64,000 nt of DNA from Hemibagrus wyckioides (lineage: Eukaryota; Chordata; Actinopteri; Siluriformes; Bagridae), in assembly GCF_019097595.1 (NCBI RefSeq), contig NC_080717.1:29488091-29552090 (forward strand), read 5' to 3'. Numbering within the stretch: the stretch's first letter is position 1; the number at the start of each line of letters is the position of its first letter. Both the position numbers and the translations under genes were made by a program. The notes beneath the pieces were generated by a model, which was not told the origin of the DNA, ran no database searches, and saw only the letters and a program-made list of their open reading frames with translations. This document shows positions 36,100 to 46,924 of the stretch, piece after piece.

Positions 36100-36500
36100 A
36101 TGTACATTTACAGCATTTGGAAGATGTCCCTATCCAGAGCAACTTACATGTCATTTTGTGAGTAGTTGAGGGTTAAGGACCAGCGTGTTCCTTTGAATTT
36201 TGAACTGGATTTGAACTTACAGTCTTCCGATCAGTAAGTTACGTTGTCTTTATTTGTCACATATACATTATAGCACAGTGAAATTCTTTCTTTGCATATC
36301 CCATCCTTGGTCAGAGCGTAGGGTCAGCCATGATTCAGTGCCCCTAGAGCAGCGGGGCCTTGCTCAAGGGCCCAACAATGGCAACTTGGCGGTGCTAAGG
36401 CCTGAACCTCAATCTTCCGGTCAACGACCCAGAGCCTTAACCACTTGAGCTACCACCGCTCCCCATAGTAGTCCAGTGTCTTAACCACTGACATGTTTAC
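36100..36500 (-). mobile_element. SINE interrupted by a second SINE
   Basis: The antisense tail (TACAGCATTTGGAAGATGTC, CCTATCCAGAGCAACTTACA) and B-box-like block (TTTGAACTTACAGTCTTCCGATC) lie at 36105-36235. The tRNA-like remainder (TAGTCCAGTGTCTTAACCACTG) resumes only at about 36468. The intervening 230 bp are a different SINE. Confidence 0.65.
36245..36465 (-). mobile_element. tRNA-derived SINE with VSINE-like body, nested
   Basis: On the minus strand it begins GGGGAGCGGTGGTAGCTCAA followed by GTGGTTAAGGC (A box) and GATTGAGGTTCAGGCC (B-box region), continues through TTGGGCCCTTGAGCAAGGCC and ends TATATGTGACAAATAAAG, a LINE-like tail. It inserted into the older SINE at 36100-36500. Confidence 0.8.
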
Positions 36501-36644
36501 GGTGACATAAGATAAACACAAACACATTGATAGAAACAAGTGAGTCTCAAACCAGACAGCAAACATGCCTAGTGTGAAAACCATCTAATATGTTATCATT
36601 CTGATGTTTATTTAGAGAGAGTCCCCCTTACAGTCAGAGGTAAG

Positions 36645-36730
36645 ATTCAAGATTCAATAGTTTTATTGTCATATGCACAGTGAAAACACAACGGTTTAGA
36701 CCATACAATGAAATTCTTACTTTGCACATC
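36645..36730 (+). repeat. LINE/SINE-tail-like repeat
   Basis: AAGATTCAATAGTTTTATTGTCATATGCACAGTG (two blocks) followed by CAATGAAATTCTTACTTTGCA. It resembles the antisense tail of the SINE at 36245 but with a different interior. Confidence 0.5.
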
Positions 36731-38384
36731 TCCCTTACCAAAAGAATAAAAATAAAAGCATATATGAAAAATCCAGTATAAAAATAAATAAAAAGATACA
36801 GTATATATGGGTTAGCTGTAACAGTCAGAGGTAAGGTTCTTTCAGAAATGAGAAAGTCTTTAGGGTATTTTTTTTCTCAGCTGCTGTTTCGCAACCAACT
36901 ACCTACTTCCAGAGAAAGACAAAGGAGAGTCTGGTAAGGACATAAGTGATAGATTCCTTGCTTCCTTGCAGACATTGTGCTAGATTAACTGGAATTATAA
37001 ACATATAAAAAGACTGATTCTTTAATAGAGTAAAAATGGTAATCATTCTTAAATCACTAAATCATACAAGGAGTAAAACACTTCAGGATGTGCTGTTATA
37101 AGTTAGAGTGAATAAAAGTAGCTGTGCTTCACATCTGGATGCATTACACCAAGCAGTTGTTGATCATTTTCCTATAACAGGACGTCCTGGAGTGCTTTAA
37201 TCCTTGTGTTATATCCATTCATCAGCTTAATATCATGGCCAAAGTGGAGTTAATAAGGTGTTAGAAAAGGGAAAGCACAATATCTCATCAGAACTGAGTT
37301 TAACACGTGTGAATACTGAGATATTAGTGTCATGTCTTTTGTGTTGCTTCAGGTTGTGCGGTTGTGCTGTTTAAATGACCTCGCTAAGCCCCTGGTACCG
37401 ATATCTCACTTGTTAACTCAATCATGGTTTAATTTGTTTTGTCACAGGGTTAAGACTGTTTAACCCAGAGACCCTGGTATCCCTTAACCCCCTGTTCAGC
37501 TAATCCCATCCAGCCTTTCCAGGTATTTGCAAAAAACAGAGCTATTCAGAGAGCAGTACGCACTTGAAGCTTTGTCTGGCTTCCTCAGGTGCCCAAAACA
37601 TCAGGCTCTTGCTTCCTGTCTGCTGCAAGATTGATTACTTCGTATTGAATTGACTTTGGTTGATCCTTAAAGCTAAAGAACATTAAAGAGCATGTGCAAT
37701 CGCTTTATAGGATATAGAACTTGGGGTCCCAGGTGGTGCAGCGGTCTGTTGTGACAGCCTGTTTCGATCGATGACGTGCATTATTTTATGCTTGCATAAT
37801 GGTTGCAAATTTCTTAAACATTATCAAAAATTAGAACTGTTCCTACTTTCTCAAAACTCAAATTCGCAAGAAGTATTCTATGAAAGTATAAAACTTTTTT
37901 TTTTATCTTTGGTCAGAGTTCATGAAAGTATAATTGCTCTGCTGTCTGGGTGATTAGCTTAGCCAATTGCAAGCGACTGCTAGCTGTGTTTAAATGAAGA
38001 CAGTTGCTCTGTCTTCCCTCCAGGCACAACTGCCCCGTCTGACACTGTGGGAGTGATGGGGATGTTCTCAAGAACCCAGTTCTGAGCGAAAACACGCTTT
38101 AAATGAATAAAACCAAGGTCAGATATGAATTCCTCTGCTGTTGATGCTTGAGGATTTGGAATACATCGCTTGACTGGGCAGGCTAAATTCACATCTCTTT
38201 CTCTCTTTTTCCTACACTCAGTGAATGGCAAAAAAAACAAAGAGATCGCAAGCGGAGCTGCGCTTTATCCAAAAGCACTTGTAAATAGTGCAATAAATCT
38301 TGGTCATCATGTGGTTTGCGAAACTGCTCATATCACCTCCATTAGAAGCAAAGATCTGTGTGAAAGGTGGAGTGTTTGAACACT

Positions 38385-38885
38385 ACGCTTGTCAGGAATC
38401 ACTGGTCCTTCCAGACCACTGTGGGTGCTGGCAGGGGAATCATCGTAGCCTGCTTTGTTGTTTGTATTCCCCATGGACTTTGTGCTCCTATTGTTCTGCC
38501 TTCCCGCCTTGTTACATGCTTCCCATTTTGCCCTATTGTCCTGACCAACATACATGAGCCCTTGTGTACCTGTCGGCGTCAGTCATTGTATGTTTGTATG
38601 TTTGCCTGTCCGTTTGTTAGGATGTCGGTTCATTTGTATGTTTGTTTGTTTATTTGATGTCCAGGCACTGTGATGTCTTGGTTTCCATGCTCACGTTGTG
38701 TTTCTGTTAACTATGCTAAGTTTGCTTTATGTTTCGTGTTAGTCTTGTCTCACCCCTGTTAATAAAGCAGTGCTTGTTTGCTTCTGCGTATGGGTCTGAT
38801 TCAAAGGCATGTGGGCTCACGCGGCTTCCCCGGAGATCCGGGTTCGGGCCCCGCGGGATGCTGGAGGCCCGGATGTTACAACGCT
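38385..38885. repeat. LTR-like or other dispersed repeat
   Basis: The layout is like a fish Gypsy-type LTR end: TTTCGTGTTAGTCTTGTCTC, then CCCCTGTTAATAAAGCAGTG with an AATAAA at about 38760, and a GC-rich edge GGGTTCGGGCCCCGCGGG. I cannot define both ends or a target duplication, so this is a tentative call. Confidence 0.35.
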
Positions 38886-39922
38886 GCTCTAGCAGCTTTG
38901 CCTACCCCATGCGCCTTAACAATAACTCAAGGCCAGTAATATTATTATACATTTGCCAGCAAATTAAAGCTAATCATTTAGGTTTGTTGTAATGTTATGA
39001 TAATATGATAAATAATAAAATTTAAATAAGTTTTTAATATATAAAATAAATAAATTTTTCTGTTGACCTTTGTCACCTTAGGAATAGAAACAGTAGTGTT
39101 ACAATGCATACAGAACAGACAGTAAATAATATATGTGTTCTCCTTTTTATCCAAAAAGTGAATAACTAACACAAACCATGGCTTAAATATATAGTCAAGT
39201 ATACTTAAATGTAGTTCTATTCCTGAAATACACAAATAGGTAAGTAGATAATAAGCAAAAAGTTTGGAAATAAATAATGCACCTTTCTATCCTATGGTAC
39301 TTGATCTTGTCATTTATAAGATGTTCTAGTGAGAGTGAGCTAAATTGCTGAATTTAAGAAATAAGAATTATTACTATTAAATAAGATTAAATAGAAATTA
39401 TACTTATATAAATATGTCCTTACACAAACAGAGAAAAGTCTGATCTGATTGTTGACTATAACTATAATGAATTTTACTGGGAGATCATAGCAACCTATCA
39501 TAATTAAGAAGCCAAGAAACTGTCACACAAGAAAGAGAGCATTTCAGTTCTGCGAGCACTGAGACATCGCTTTCGAGTGGCTGGAGCTGCTATGCACGGC
39601 ACCTCGCACTCGTCTTTGATGACCGATACCGCTCTACTCTGCACCCTCAGGTCGACCGCCCTCACACACTGTTAAAGATTAAAGATGCTGTTTAAACACC
39701 ATAACATCTTATAAACTCACAGCTCAAAACAAACAGAGCTAAATAAAACAATCCCCTGATTGCTTAATACTGAAGTAAATTACAGATTTCAGTATCAGAT
39801 CATCACACCTTTATCTTCTGTCTCACTGTTCAGTCTTTAGTCAGTTCACTCAGGTGAGTTTTTAATGAGCATTTTATGAATGTTTATTTATATGGTCAGT
39901 AAACAGGGTTGCCTTTCTACAG

Positions 39923-40087
39923 GTTTCACTCGGACTCCTCCATGGCAGAGCGTCTCACATCATATGGCCTCCGACTCGCTGGCAGAGGATCAGACCGTGT
40001 GTTCCACCTGACCGCAGGCCTCTTTTCGATGGGAGGGGATCAGAAGATGATGGTGATGATGTTAATGATGATGACAATACAAAATGA
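39923..40087 (+). CDS. immp2l: immp2l terminal coding exon
   Basis: Acceptor AG at 39921-39922, in phase with the previous exon; 54 codons and a TGA at 40085-40087. It begins VSLGLLHGRASHIIWPPTRW, matching the family's C-terminal block, in which human IMMP2L has VSLGLLHAHATHILWPP. The last 15 residues (SEDDGDDVNDDDNTK) are an acidic tail encoded by a GAT-rich stretch (40055-40075). The tail differs in sequence from the human C-terminus and is probably lineage-specific. Together with the two exons upstream it completes the catalytic half of the peptidase. Confidence 0.95.
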   Translation, partial: VSLGLLHGRASHIIWPPTRWQRIRPCVPPDRRPLFDGRGSEDDGDDVNDDDNTK

Positions 40088-40243
40088 CCTTTTTTGGGGA
40101 ATTACACAGACTCTTTACACACGGACAGATTGTGTGATGTTTGAAAATGTTTGTGTTGCAAATGTATGCTCTTATGTGTTTTTTTGTTTGTTTGTTTTTC
40201 TTTTTAGAGGTAGAACATGGAGGAAAACTTCTGTCTTAATTTG

Positions 40244-40249
40244 AATAAA
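40244..40249 (+). terminator. immp2l: immp2l poly(A) signal
   Basis: AATAAA 157 bp after the stop codon, overlapping a second AATAAA (AATAAATAAA). This is a plausible 3' end for the gene; no cleavage site was verified. Confidence 0.7.
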
Positions 40250-41698
40250 TAAATTTGATGGATATGGTCATTTTGTTGACTGATCTTTTTTTTTGGATCA
40301 GAAGCAAATTTATCAATTAGCAAACGTACAGTCAGAGCTCATCTGCTCCTGAAGGAAACATGATACTGTGAGGCTTTTTACATTTACATTGACAGTATTT
40401 GGCGGACACAATTATCCAGAGCTACTTATAGAAGTGCTTTGAAGTCTCTATGAATAAATACATCCTCATCCTGGTTCACCAGGTCAGGCACTAAGACTAC
40501 TATTTTTCTTCTCAGTTGAATTGAATCTCAAGACTTATTCTCAAAATAAAAAACAGCATGCGATATTTACTAGTGTCCATTTATCCACGGATCCATATTT
40601 AATCATGAAGTCTGAGGTAGAGTATCTCAGGACGTTTAAGCCACAGCGTATTTGAGGAAAAAGGTTGTCATATGCATAAAAGCTTTAGACGCATAACAGA
40701 GGCAGCGGTCAGTTTGGCTATTGATCGTGTGCTGCCTGTGACAGATCCGTCCTTAAAAGGCATAGCAATGAATTTAGCTTGCACTAAAGCTCAGCTCTTT
40801 AGGGAGCTCAATCACCGTACCTCTAAACTCAATAGGTTTTAATGCGAGTGGCCGCAGGTCAATACAGATCTGCACGCTGGCCTGTGATTAGTTCAGTGAA
40901 TGGCAAACATAAATCGGCACTGATGTTCTCAGGATATGTGAGAACAAAGAAAAACAGGATCTTATGTTCCTGAAGGATATGAACCTAACAGTTTGTTTCA
41001 TATGGTGATAGAAGCTGAGGGTTTTTTTTCCCAATGTGTTTTTTTGTTTGTGTCTTGGACAGATAACAAAGTATGATTTTAATTTTTTTTTTTTCTATGC
41101 AGAGGATGACCCTATCAAAGCAGCTTATTAGTATACTGAAACAGCTCTTCACTGGGGAAACAATCTCTTATTGAACACGACAAGCACATTACCTCCAGTG
41201 CAGGAGAAATTGAATCCCAAATTGAATTTACCTAAAAGCCAGTGGTGGAGGTGCATGCATGTTGGGTGTGTGTCAGTGTCTCTCACATGGAGCTGTTTGT
41301 CCACAGGGACAGACAGTCAGCAGCTCAGTTATGAGCTACAGAGTATGTGAGCCAAGATGATTTCAGCATGATTAAGCTGGTCACACAGGATTTCAACACC
41401 ACCAAGCAGACTGAGGCAGCCTTGATTAGACGCCCGTTTCTTGATTTCTATTATTGCTTGTATGCACCATACAGCATGTTTTGAGTAAATCTGTCTTGTG
41501 CAGTTGCTGTTTTCTAACCATCTCATAATCGTATTTTTAGAGAATTTCAGCCACTTTTACAGCCACAGCAAACAAGGCATTGAACAAAAGTGTGACAAAG
41601 TGAAACAAATAAACTAAGCAGGGTTATCTAGCGAAAAAAAAAAGAAAGAAAATTGCTGCTAAAAGAAATAAGAAAAAAAAGTAATGCCTGTTTGACGG
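40250..41698. other. Non-coding, downstream of immp2l
   Basis: No gene recognised. At about 40381-40480 a short block (ATTATCCAGAGCTACTTATA, GAAGTGCTTTGAAGTCTCTA) matches the 3' edge of the LINE at 46925. Confidence 0.5.
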
Positions 41699-42250
41699 GC
41701 TGAATCCCTGACTTGCACATTGACTAACTGTGACTGACTTATTAACCCACTGACTGACTCTGTGACTCACTATTATTGACTGATTTACTGACTGACTAAC
41801 TCACTGACTTACACATTGATTCGCTTACTGACTCACACATTGACTCTCTGATATTCACCATGACTGATTTACTGACTGGCGAGCTTGCTGACTCACACAC
41901 TGACTCTGACTGACTGTAATTGATTTACTGGTTGACACACTGACTCACATTAATTCATTGATTTACTGAGACCGTCTGATTTACTGACACACATTGACCC
42001 AATATGACTGATATACTGATTGACACACTGTGACTCGTGTGTAACTCGTATATTCACTAGCTAACTCATTAACAAACCGACTCACTGCAACTGATTCACT
42101 GACACATGTTGACTCATTGTTAATGATTTACTGACTCACTCACAAAGAACGACTCACTGTGACTCATTTACTCACTGACTAACACAATGACTCACTGACA
42201 GATTCACTGACTAACACTGACTTATTGTGACTGATTCACTGACTGCTGTT
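41699..42250. repeat. Degenerate GACT-type minisatellite
   Basis: About 550 bp of irregularly repeated words such as GACTGACTCACTG, GATTTACTGACTGAC and ACACACTGACTC. A 4-bp core (CTGA) is visible, but the longer words recur in unequal order, pointing to an old array that has been scrambled. Confidence 0.85.
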
Positions 42251-42423
42251 GTTCACACTAAAGGGGTTTGACCTAAAAATTAATTAGCATTGATTAGCCA
42301 AATAAAACTAATTTGATTAACCCAAAAAACAAAAGAGTAATATTTACATAAACCTTGTTAAGCCTAGTTTTCTTACTCTTTGTCTATATTAATGTCATTA
42401 CCTTGGCACAAGCACACACACTA

Positions 42424-42441
42424 TCAGTAACCTAATTAATG
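42424..42441. repeat. 18-bp target-site duplication, left copy
   Basis: TCAGTAACCTAATTAATG, repeated exactly at 42659-42676. Confidence 0.97.
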
Positions 42442-42658
42442 TTGATCTTTCAGCCGCTCCCTACATGTGTGAGGGGTCACCACAACAATTTGGCTCAGGT
42501 TTTACGCCGGATGCCCTTCCTGACACAACCCTCCCATTTTATCCAGGCTTGGGACCAGCACTGCATCCAGTGGCTGGGGTGGGGGCACTGGCTGGGAATC
42601 GAACCCGGGCCTTCCACATGGTAGGGGAGCAACCTACCACTGAGCCACCAGCGCCCCG
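42442..42658 (-). mobile_element. tRNA-derived SINE with LINE-matching 3' end
   Basis: A 217-bp insertion between perfect 18-bp duplications. On the minus strand it starts GGGGCGCTGGTGGCTCAGTG with the A box (TGGCTCAGTGGTAGG), then the B box (GGGTTCGATTCCC), then a body with GTCAGGAAGGGCATCCGGCG. It ends with TTGTGGTGACCCCT and GGGAGCGGCTGAAAGATCAA. This end resembles the 3' end of the LINE fragments at 20419 and 45120 (GTGGTGATCCCTGAAGGG, AAAAGCCGAAAGAAGAAG). Confidence 0.9.
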
Positions 42659-42676
42659 TCAGTAACCTAATTAATG
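42659..42676. repeat. 18-bp target-site duplication, right copy
   Basis: Exact copy of 42424-42441. Confidence 0.97.
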
Positions 42677-42699
42677 CTGGTGTTTAATTCATTCATTTG

Positions 42700-42925
42700 C
42701 TTTCATTCATTCATCTACAGTAACTGCATTATCCAGAGCCTAACCAGGAAGCGCTGGGTGTGAGGCAGGAACGCAGACCAGATGGGACACCAGTCATTCA
42801 CAGTGCAAACTAATTCATACCAAGTTGCAGCTTTAGGGCAGCAGAAGGAAACCAGAAAAGTGGCACAAACAAAGGGAGAGCATGTGAAGCTTGCTCTCCT
42901 TGGGAACCTGGGAACCCTGAAACTG
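42700..42925. repeat. Decayed dispersed fish repeat
   Basis: Distant relative of 8880-9105: GCATTATCCAGAGCCTAACC, GGGACACCAGTCATTCACAG, GGAGAGCATGTGAAGC in the corresponding order. Confidence 0.5.
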
Positions 42926-43364
42926 TGACATGTATAGCAATGGTAGGAAGAACTGAAGTAAATAAGTCATAATGTCATGTCCAATGTATCCAGTGTAAGT
43001 TTAATGATCTATTTTGGCATCATCTCATCAGGCGAATGATTTCTAACCTTTGTTGGTTTGTCTTTGGTCACGTAGGAAGTTAAAGACACTCATACTGTTT
43101 GTCCTCAGCACTGGGCTCCATCCAGCCTGTGCTGAAGTGTGTGGTACTGCAGGAAGAACCAATTAAAACCCAATTTCAGAGCTCAAACTCCAGGGGCAGA
43201 CTCAGGCAGCCGTGAGCTTTCACTTGATAAGCTGTGTGTAGAAAAGTTGCTTGTTTGCTATTGCTACCTGCCTTTTGTACAGTGATCGCCTCAAGCCCTT
43301 AATAACACAGGAGATACAAGTGGATATTTGCAAAGGATAATAAGCAAGTTCAGCAAATCACCAT

Positions 43365-43402
43365 AGTGTGTGTGCGTGTTTGTGTGTGTGTGTGTGTGTG
43401 TG
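43365..43402. repeat. (GT)n microsatellite
   Basis: About 18 GT units with CG and TT interruptions. Confidence 0.9.
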
Positions 43403-43743
43403 AAGATGGAAGATGTTTTTATATCTTGGTGGGGACAAAATGTCCTTACAAATGTGTGTATGTGCTGTCATCACTACCTCCACCACGGCTTTGGAGAAAA
43501 TGCAATGTTGACCATATATTGTAAAACAGTGCGTTAGTTCCACTGTGTGAATGCAGAAGTCTTGTTTTAATTTGAATCAGTGATGATGTCTGATATGATC
43601 AGTTTCTCCTTGAAAAAGATTCTATGATCATTAAGACTAGTCATTAAACGAACGCTGGTCAGAGTGCAGCTCATTATCAGTGAATCTGTGTGCAAAGTTT
43701 AAAAAGCAAAAATAAAGCTGTACATTTAACCCATGATTATTAT

Positions 43744-43840
43744 TCAATTCAATTCAATTTATTTGTATAGCGCTTTTTACAATGGATATTGTCTCAAAGC
43801 AGCTTTACAGAAGTAGAGAAAGAGGATACGTATTATAAAA

Positions 43841-43875
<35 letters not shown>

Positions 43876-44125
43876 GTGTGTGTGTATGATGTATATAAAT
43901 ATATATAATATATATATAAAGTTACTATTTTATACCTAATGAGAAGCTCTCTGAGATTATATGAGGAGGAACCTTGAGAGGAACCAGGCTCAGAAGGGAA
44001 CCAATCCTCAATTGGGTGACACTGGACAGTAAATAATGTAACTGTAACTAAATAATGTCCATTCTACAACAACAATCAAGGGCTTATGGGGAAATATTAG
44101 GTCAGTGTAGTTTCTGAGTTATATT
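43744..44125 (-). mobile_element. L2-like LINE 3' end
   Basis: The reverse complement matches the tail of the L2-like copy at 53083-54700 in order: CAGAAACTACACTGACCTAA, TGTCACCCAATTGAGGATTG, CCTTCTGAGCCTGGTTCCTC, and CTTCTCATTAGGTATAAAAT. It ends with the typical block AAAGCGCTATACAAATAAAT and a short (TTGAA)n run. A (TA)n run at about 43845-43870 lies inside. Confidence 0.85.
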
Positions 44126-44784
44126 ATCTTATTATAGCAACTAATTCCTTGCTGTTGCAAGCTGACAGATGTAAAGGAGCAGGGCACGACTCATCGAACC
44201 CTTATATGAGGCAGAGGTATTTGCTTAACATCTGTGTGCTGGCGATTTTGATATTCTCACAGCAGCCTTTTGTTTCCAATAATAATAATAATAATATAAT
44301 TATATTTCATATAAAACACTTTCTAAAGTTCACTGTTGAAGGAAGTGAGGGTCAGCTTGCAACCTTTACACATGCATGTTAACATTCATAAGCATGTACG
44401 TAAAAATTAGATTTTAGATATTTTTTAGCAAAATACATTTTTTCCTTTTGTACAGAACCAGACATAAACTGTTCATTAGCATCAGCAAACGTGCCAAAAG
44501 TGACTCTGAATGGATATTTAACCCTAAAACACTGGGATTTTCAGTGTGCAGAGCTTTATTATCACTACTAAACAAACCACAGCTGGAATTATCTCTTCTG
44601 TCAGAGAAAAGACAGAACTGAGTGTTAAGTAAAATTATACTGCCCTCTGGAGGCTAAACTATAACATTGTTTGGTTGGTTGAATTTTTCCCTGTAAAACT
44701 CTTTGTAGGCCCACAGCTGTTAGTATTGTTCCATTAATCTGATTGGATAAGCAATGTTCCAAGTGTGCTGATATTATTATAACA
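44126..44784. other. Non-coding
   Basis: An (AAT)n run lies at about 44277-44296. Nothing else recognised. Confidence 0.5.
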
Positions 44785-44819
44785 GTATACTATACTATAC
44801 TATACTATACTATACTATA
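44785..44819. repeat. (TATAC)n pentamer microsatellite
   Basis: Seven units of TATAC. Confidence 0.95.
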
Positions 44820-44894
44820 ACAGTACTTGGACATTTTGCTGTTTAGCATGCTTGTTTGCGTTCATTATATAAGACTCCATTTCTGACAATCTTA

Positions 44895-45000
44895 AATTGA
44901 AATTAAAATTAAAATTTTATTTCTCACATACACAATCATACACAGTACGATGCAGTGAAATGTTTTTTGCAACTGTCCTACGATGGAAATAAAAATGTAA
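44895..45000 (+). repeat. Short dispersed repeat, copy 3 (LINE-tail-like)
   Basis: ATTAAAATTTTATTTCTCAC, CATACACAGTACGATGCAGT, GAAATGTTTTTTGCAACTGTCC. Same order as 10931 (minus) and 30592. Confidence 0.75.
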
Positions 45001-45101
45001 AACTAGAATATAAAACATAAGAAAATACATTAGAAGAAAAGAAGAATCTAAACTAAAAATATCATGTATAAAAAAGAATATAAGAATATAATACAAAGTA
45101 T

Positions 45102-45119
45102 AATATAAAATAGACTATT
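45102..45119. repeat. 18-bp target-site duplication, left copy
   Basis: AATATAAAATAGACTATT, repeated exactly at 45248-45265. Confidence 0.97.
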
Positions 45120-45247
45120 TTTCTTCTTCTTTCGGCTTTTCCCTTCAGGGATCACCACAGTGAATCATCTCTCTCCACCTATCCCTATCTTCTGCATCCT
45201 CAACACTTACACCCACTAGCTTCATATCCTCATTTATTACATCCATA
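45120..45247 (-). mobile_element. Strongly 5'-truncated LINE 3' end
   Basis: A 128-bp insertion of the same 3' end as 20419-20680 (GAAGGGAAAAGCCGAAAGAA on the minus strand) with a short GAAGAAGAAAA tail, between perfect 18-bp duplications. Confidence 0.92.
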
Positions 45248-45265
45248 AATATAAAATAGACTATT
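45248..45265. repeat. 18-bp target-site duplication, right copy
   Basis: Exact copy of 45102-45119. Confidence 0.97.
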
Positions 45266-45317
45266 CTTATACAATATATAAAAATAAAATTAAAATAAAC
45301 AACATAAGAATAGAATA

Positions 45318-46043
45318 ATTACGTTCCAAAACCACCCACGATAAGCGAAAATCAGCGATACATGGACACCACCCCCAAATGCTTTTTTTTTATTGTGTAA
45401 GCCATAAATGACCCTCCCACACTCTTTAAACACACAGAAAACATTTGCAAGCATATAGCGGGATGGATTTTGGTTAAATTCGTGGAAATTTCTAGTGAGT
45501 ACTGTATGTATGTATGTATGTTCCTTGCCAGAAGCCTTAGAAGGTGCAGAGACATAACAGGGCTTGCAGAAAAACCGTAACAATACAGCGTACACAGAAC
45601 AAAACAAAACACTCGGGACAGCGACGCCAAGAACTGGGCTGCTGGAGAATTCTGCTTCCTTTTCCCCAACTGCATATCCAGCAGCCAATCACAACCATGA
45701 TTAAATGAATGGGGCATTCCGATTGGCCAGACTGGTTCCTCCAGTTGTACTGTATTTTGATTTTCAGCATCCCCGCATCCCTCTTTCCTAAACAACACTA
45801 CACTGTACAGTATCTGATATAGTATTAACATTTTAATTAATATAGTTTATATTTTGTAATTAATAATTATATTTTTATTAATAAATTACCTTTTTTCAAC
45901 ATAAAAACAATTCATATAAGGTTTGCGGATGCCGCGATATACCGGGAAAATCCACAAAAAAAAAATAGTTATGTTCCAAATACAAATCCGCGATATACCG
46001 GGACCGTGATGTATGAACCGCGATATAGCGAGGGATTACTGTA
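45318..46043. mobile_element. Tigger/pogo-like DNA element remnant
   Basis: The right edge, read on the minus strand, is CAGTAATCCCTCGCTATATC followed by GCGGTTCATACATCACGG, a classic Tigger-type terminus. The left edge has a decayed match (AATTACGTTCCAAAACCACC, GATAAGCGAAAATCAGCGAT). A second CGCGATATACCGGGA block occurs near 45930 and again near 45990, so the right end is partly duplicated. The minus-strand frames (45290-45831) show no transposase motif. Confidence 0.65.
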
Positions 46044-46169
46044 TTAACATTAAAGTTAAAGTGTTGTGTACAGTGGTTTGCCAGTCCTGAAGGTAAAGTG
46101 ACTGTTTGCTGTACATGTAAACATGCTGTGCCAATAGTCCAATGTGCAAATTATGAGGCAGGGAGAGTA

Positions 46170-46865
46170 ATTCAAGAACTAGGAGTCCGAATGACCTGCG
46201 GGAGTAAGCTCCTCCTCATTCTCTCTGTGTTTGCCTTCAAGGAGCAAACTGTTTCCCTGAATGTAACAGAGAAAAGAGTCCATTGTTGGGATGGCTTTGA
46301 AGGTTGAACACAACCTTGGAGGGCTCCAGTCCTGAGGGTGAGGGAGGATGAAAAATGTTTGCCCACCCATACAGCTTGTGGGCTGTCTATGATGTGCATT
46401 GGCACAGTGACGGGCTCCAGTGTGAGTGTGGGTGTGGGAGTGAGTGTGGAGGGAATTATGGTGTTAACTGCTGAAGTGTAGTCCACAAACAGCATTTTCA
46501 AATAATTCCCATTCCTGCAGTCCAGGTGGCTTATAGCTGCATGAAGAAGATGTGTACTGGCATCCTCATTAGAGTGGCTATGGTTGTAAGCGAACGGAAG
46601 TGGGTCCAGCGTGTCTGGTAGTGAAGCAATGATAAAGTCTCTGACCAGTCTTTCAAAGCACTTCATCACTACTGAGGTCAGGGCTACAGGCCAGTAGTCA
46701 GTGGTGCAAGCGGCTGGGGTTTCTTCGGGACAGGAACAATGGTGGACAGTTTGAACCATGAGGGGACTATAGACTGTTCCAGGGAGTGGTTGAATATGTC
46801 GGCGAACACTGGTGCTAGCTGGTCAGCACAGGCTTGCAGAACTTGCTGCCTTGAAACCATTACTG
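46170..46865 (-). pseudogene. CR1/Rex1-like reverse transcriptase fragment
   Basis: The minus strand encodes the N-terminal part of a non-LTR reverse transcriptase: first [36 protein letters not shown], then after a frameshift [20 protein letters not shown], followed by a decayed LFVDYTSAVNTIIPS. The palm YxDD region is not reached. Several frame breaks make it a relic. Confidence 0.8.
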
Positions 46866-46924
46866 TGTTTATTATAGCTTGTCAAGGCAGTCTGTGTGTT
46901 GGTATGGCAACACAACCTTAACTA

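Larger units (their letters stand above)
34065..39922 (+). other. immp2l: immp2l intron
   Basis: A 5858-bp phase 0 intron (GT at 34065, AG at 39921-39922). Contains a (CA)n run, nested SINEs and an LTR-like repeat listed separately. An open frame at 38170-38657 shows no conserved domain. Confidence 0.9.

Noticed and set aside
42570..42658. A possible tRNA gene (clear A and B boxes, minus strand)
   Set aside because: It continues into a SINE body and LINE-like tail and is flanked by 18-bp target duplications, so it is a SINE head and not a functional tRNA gene.
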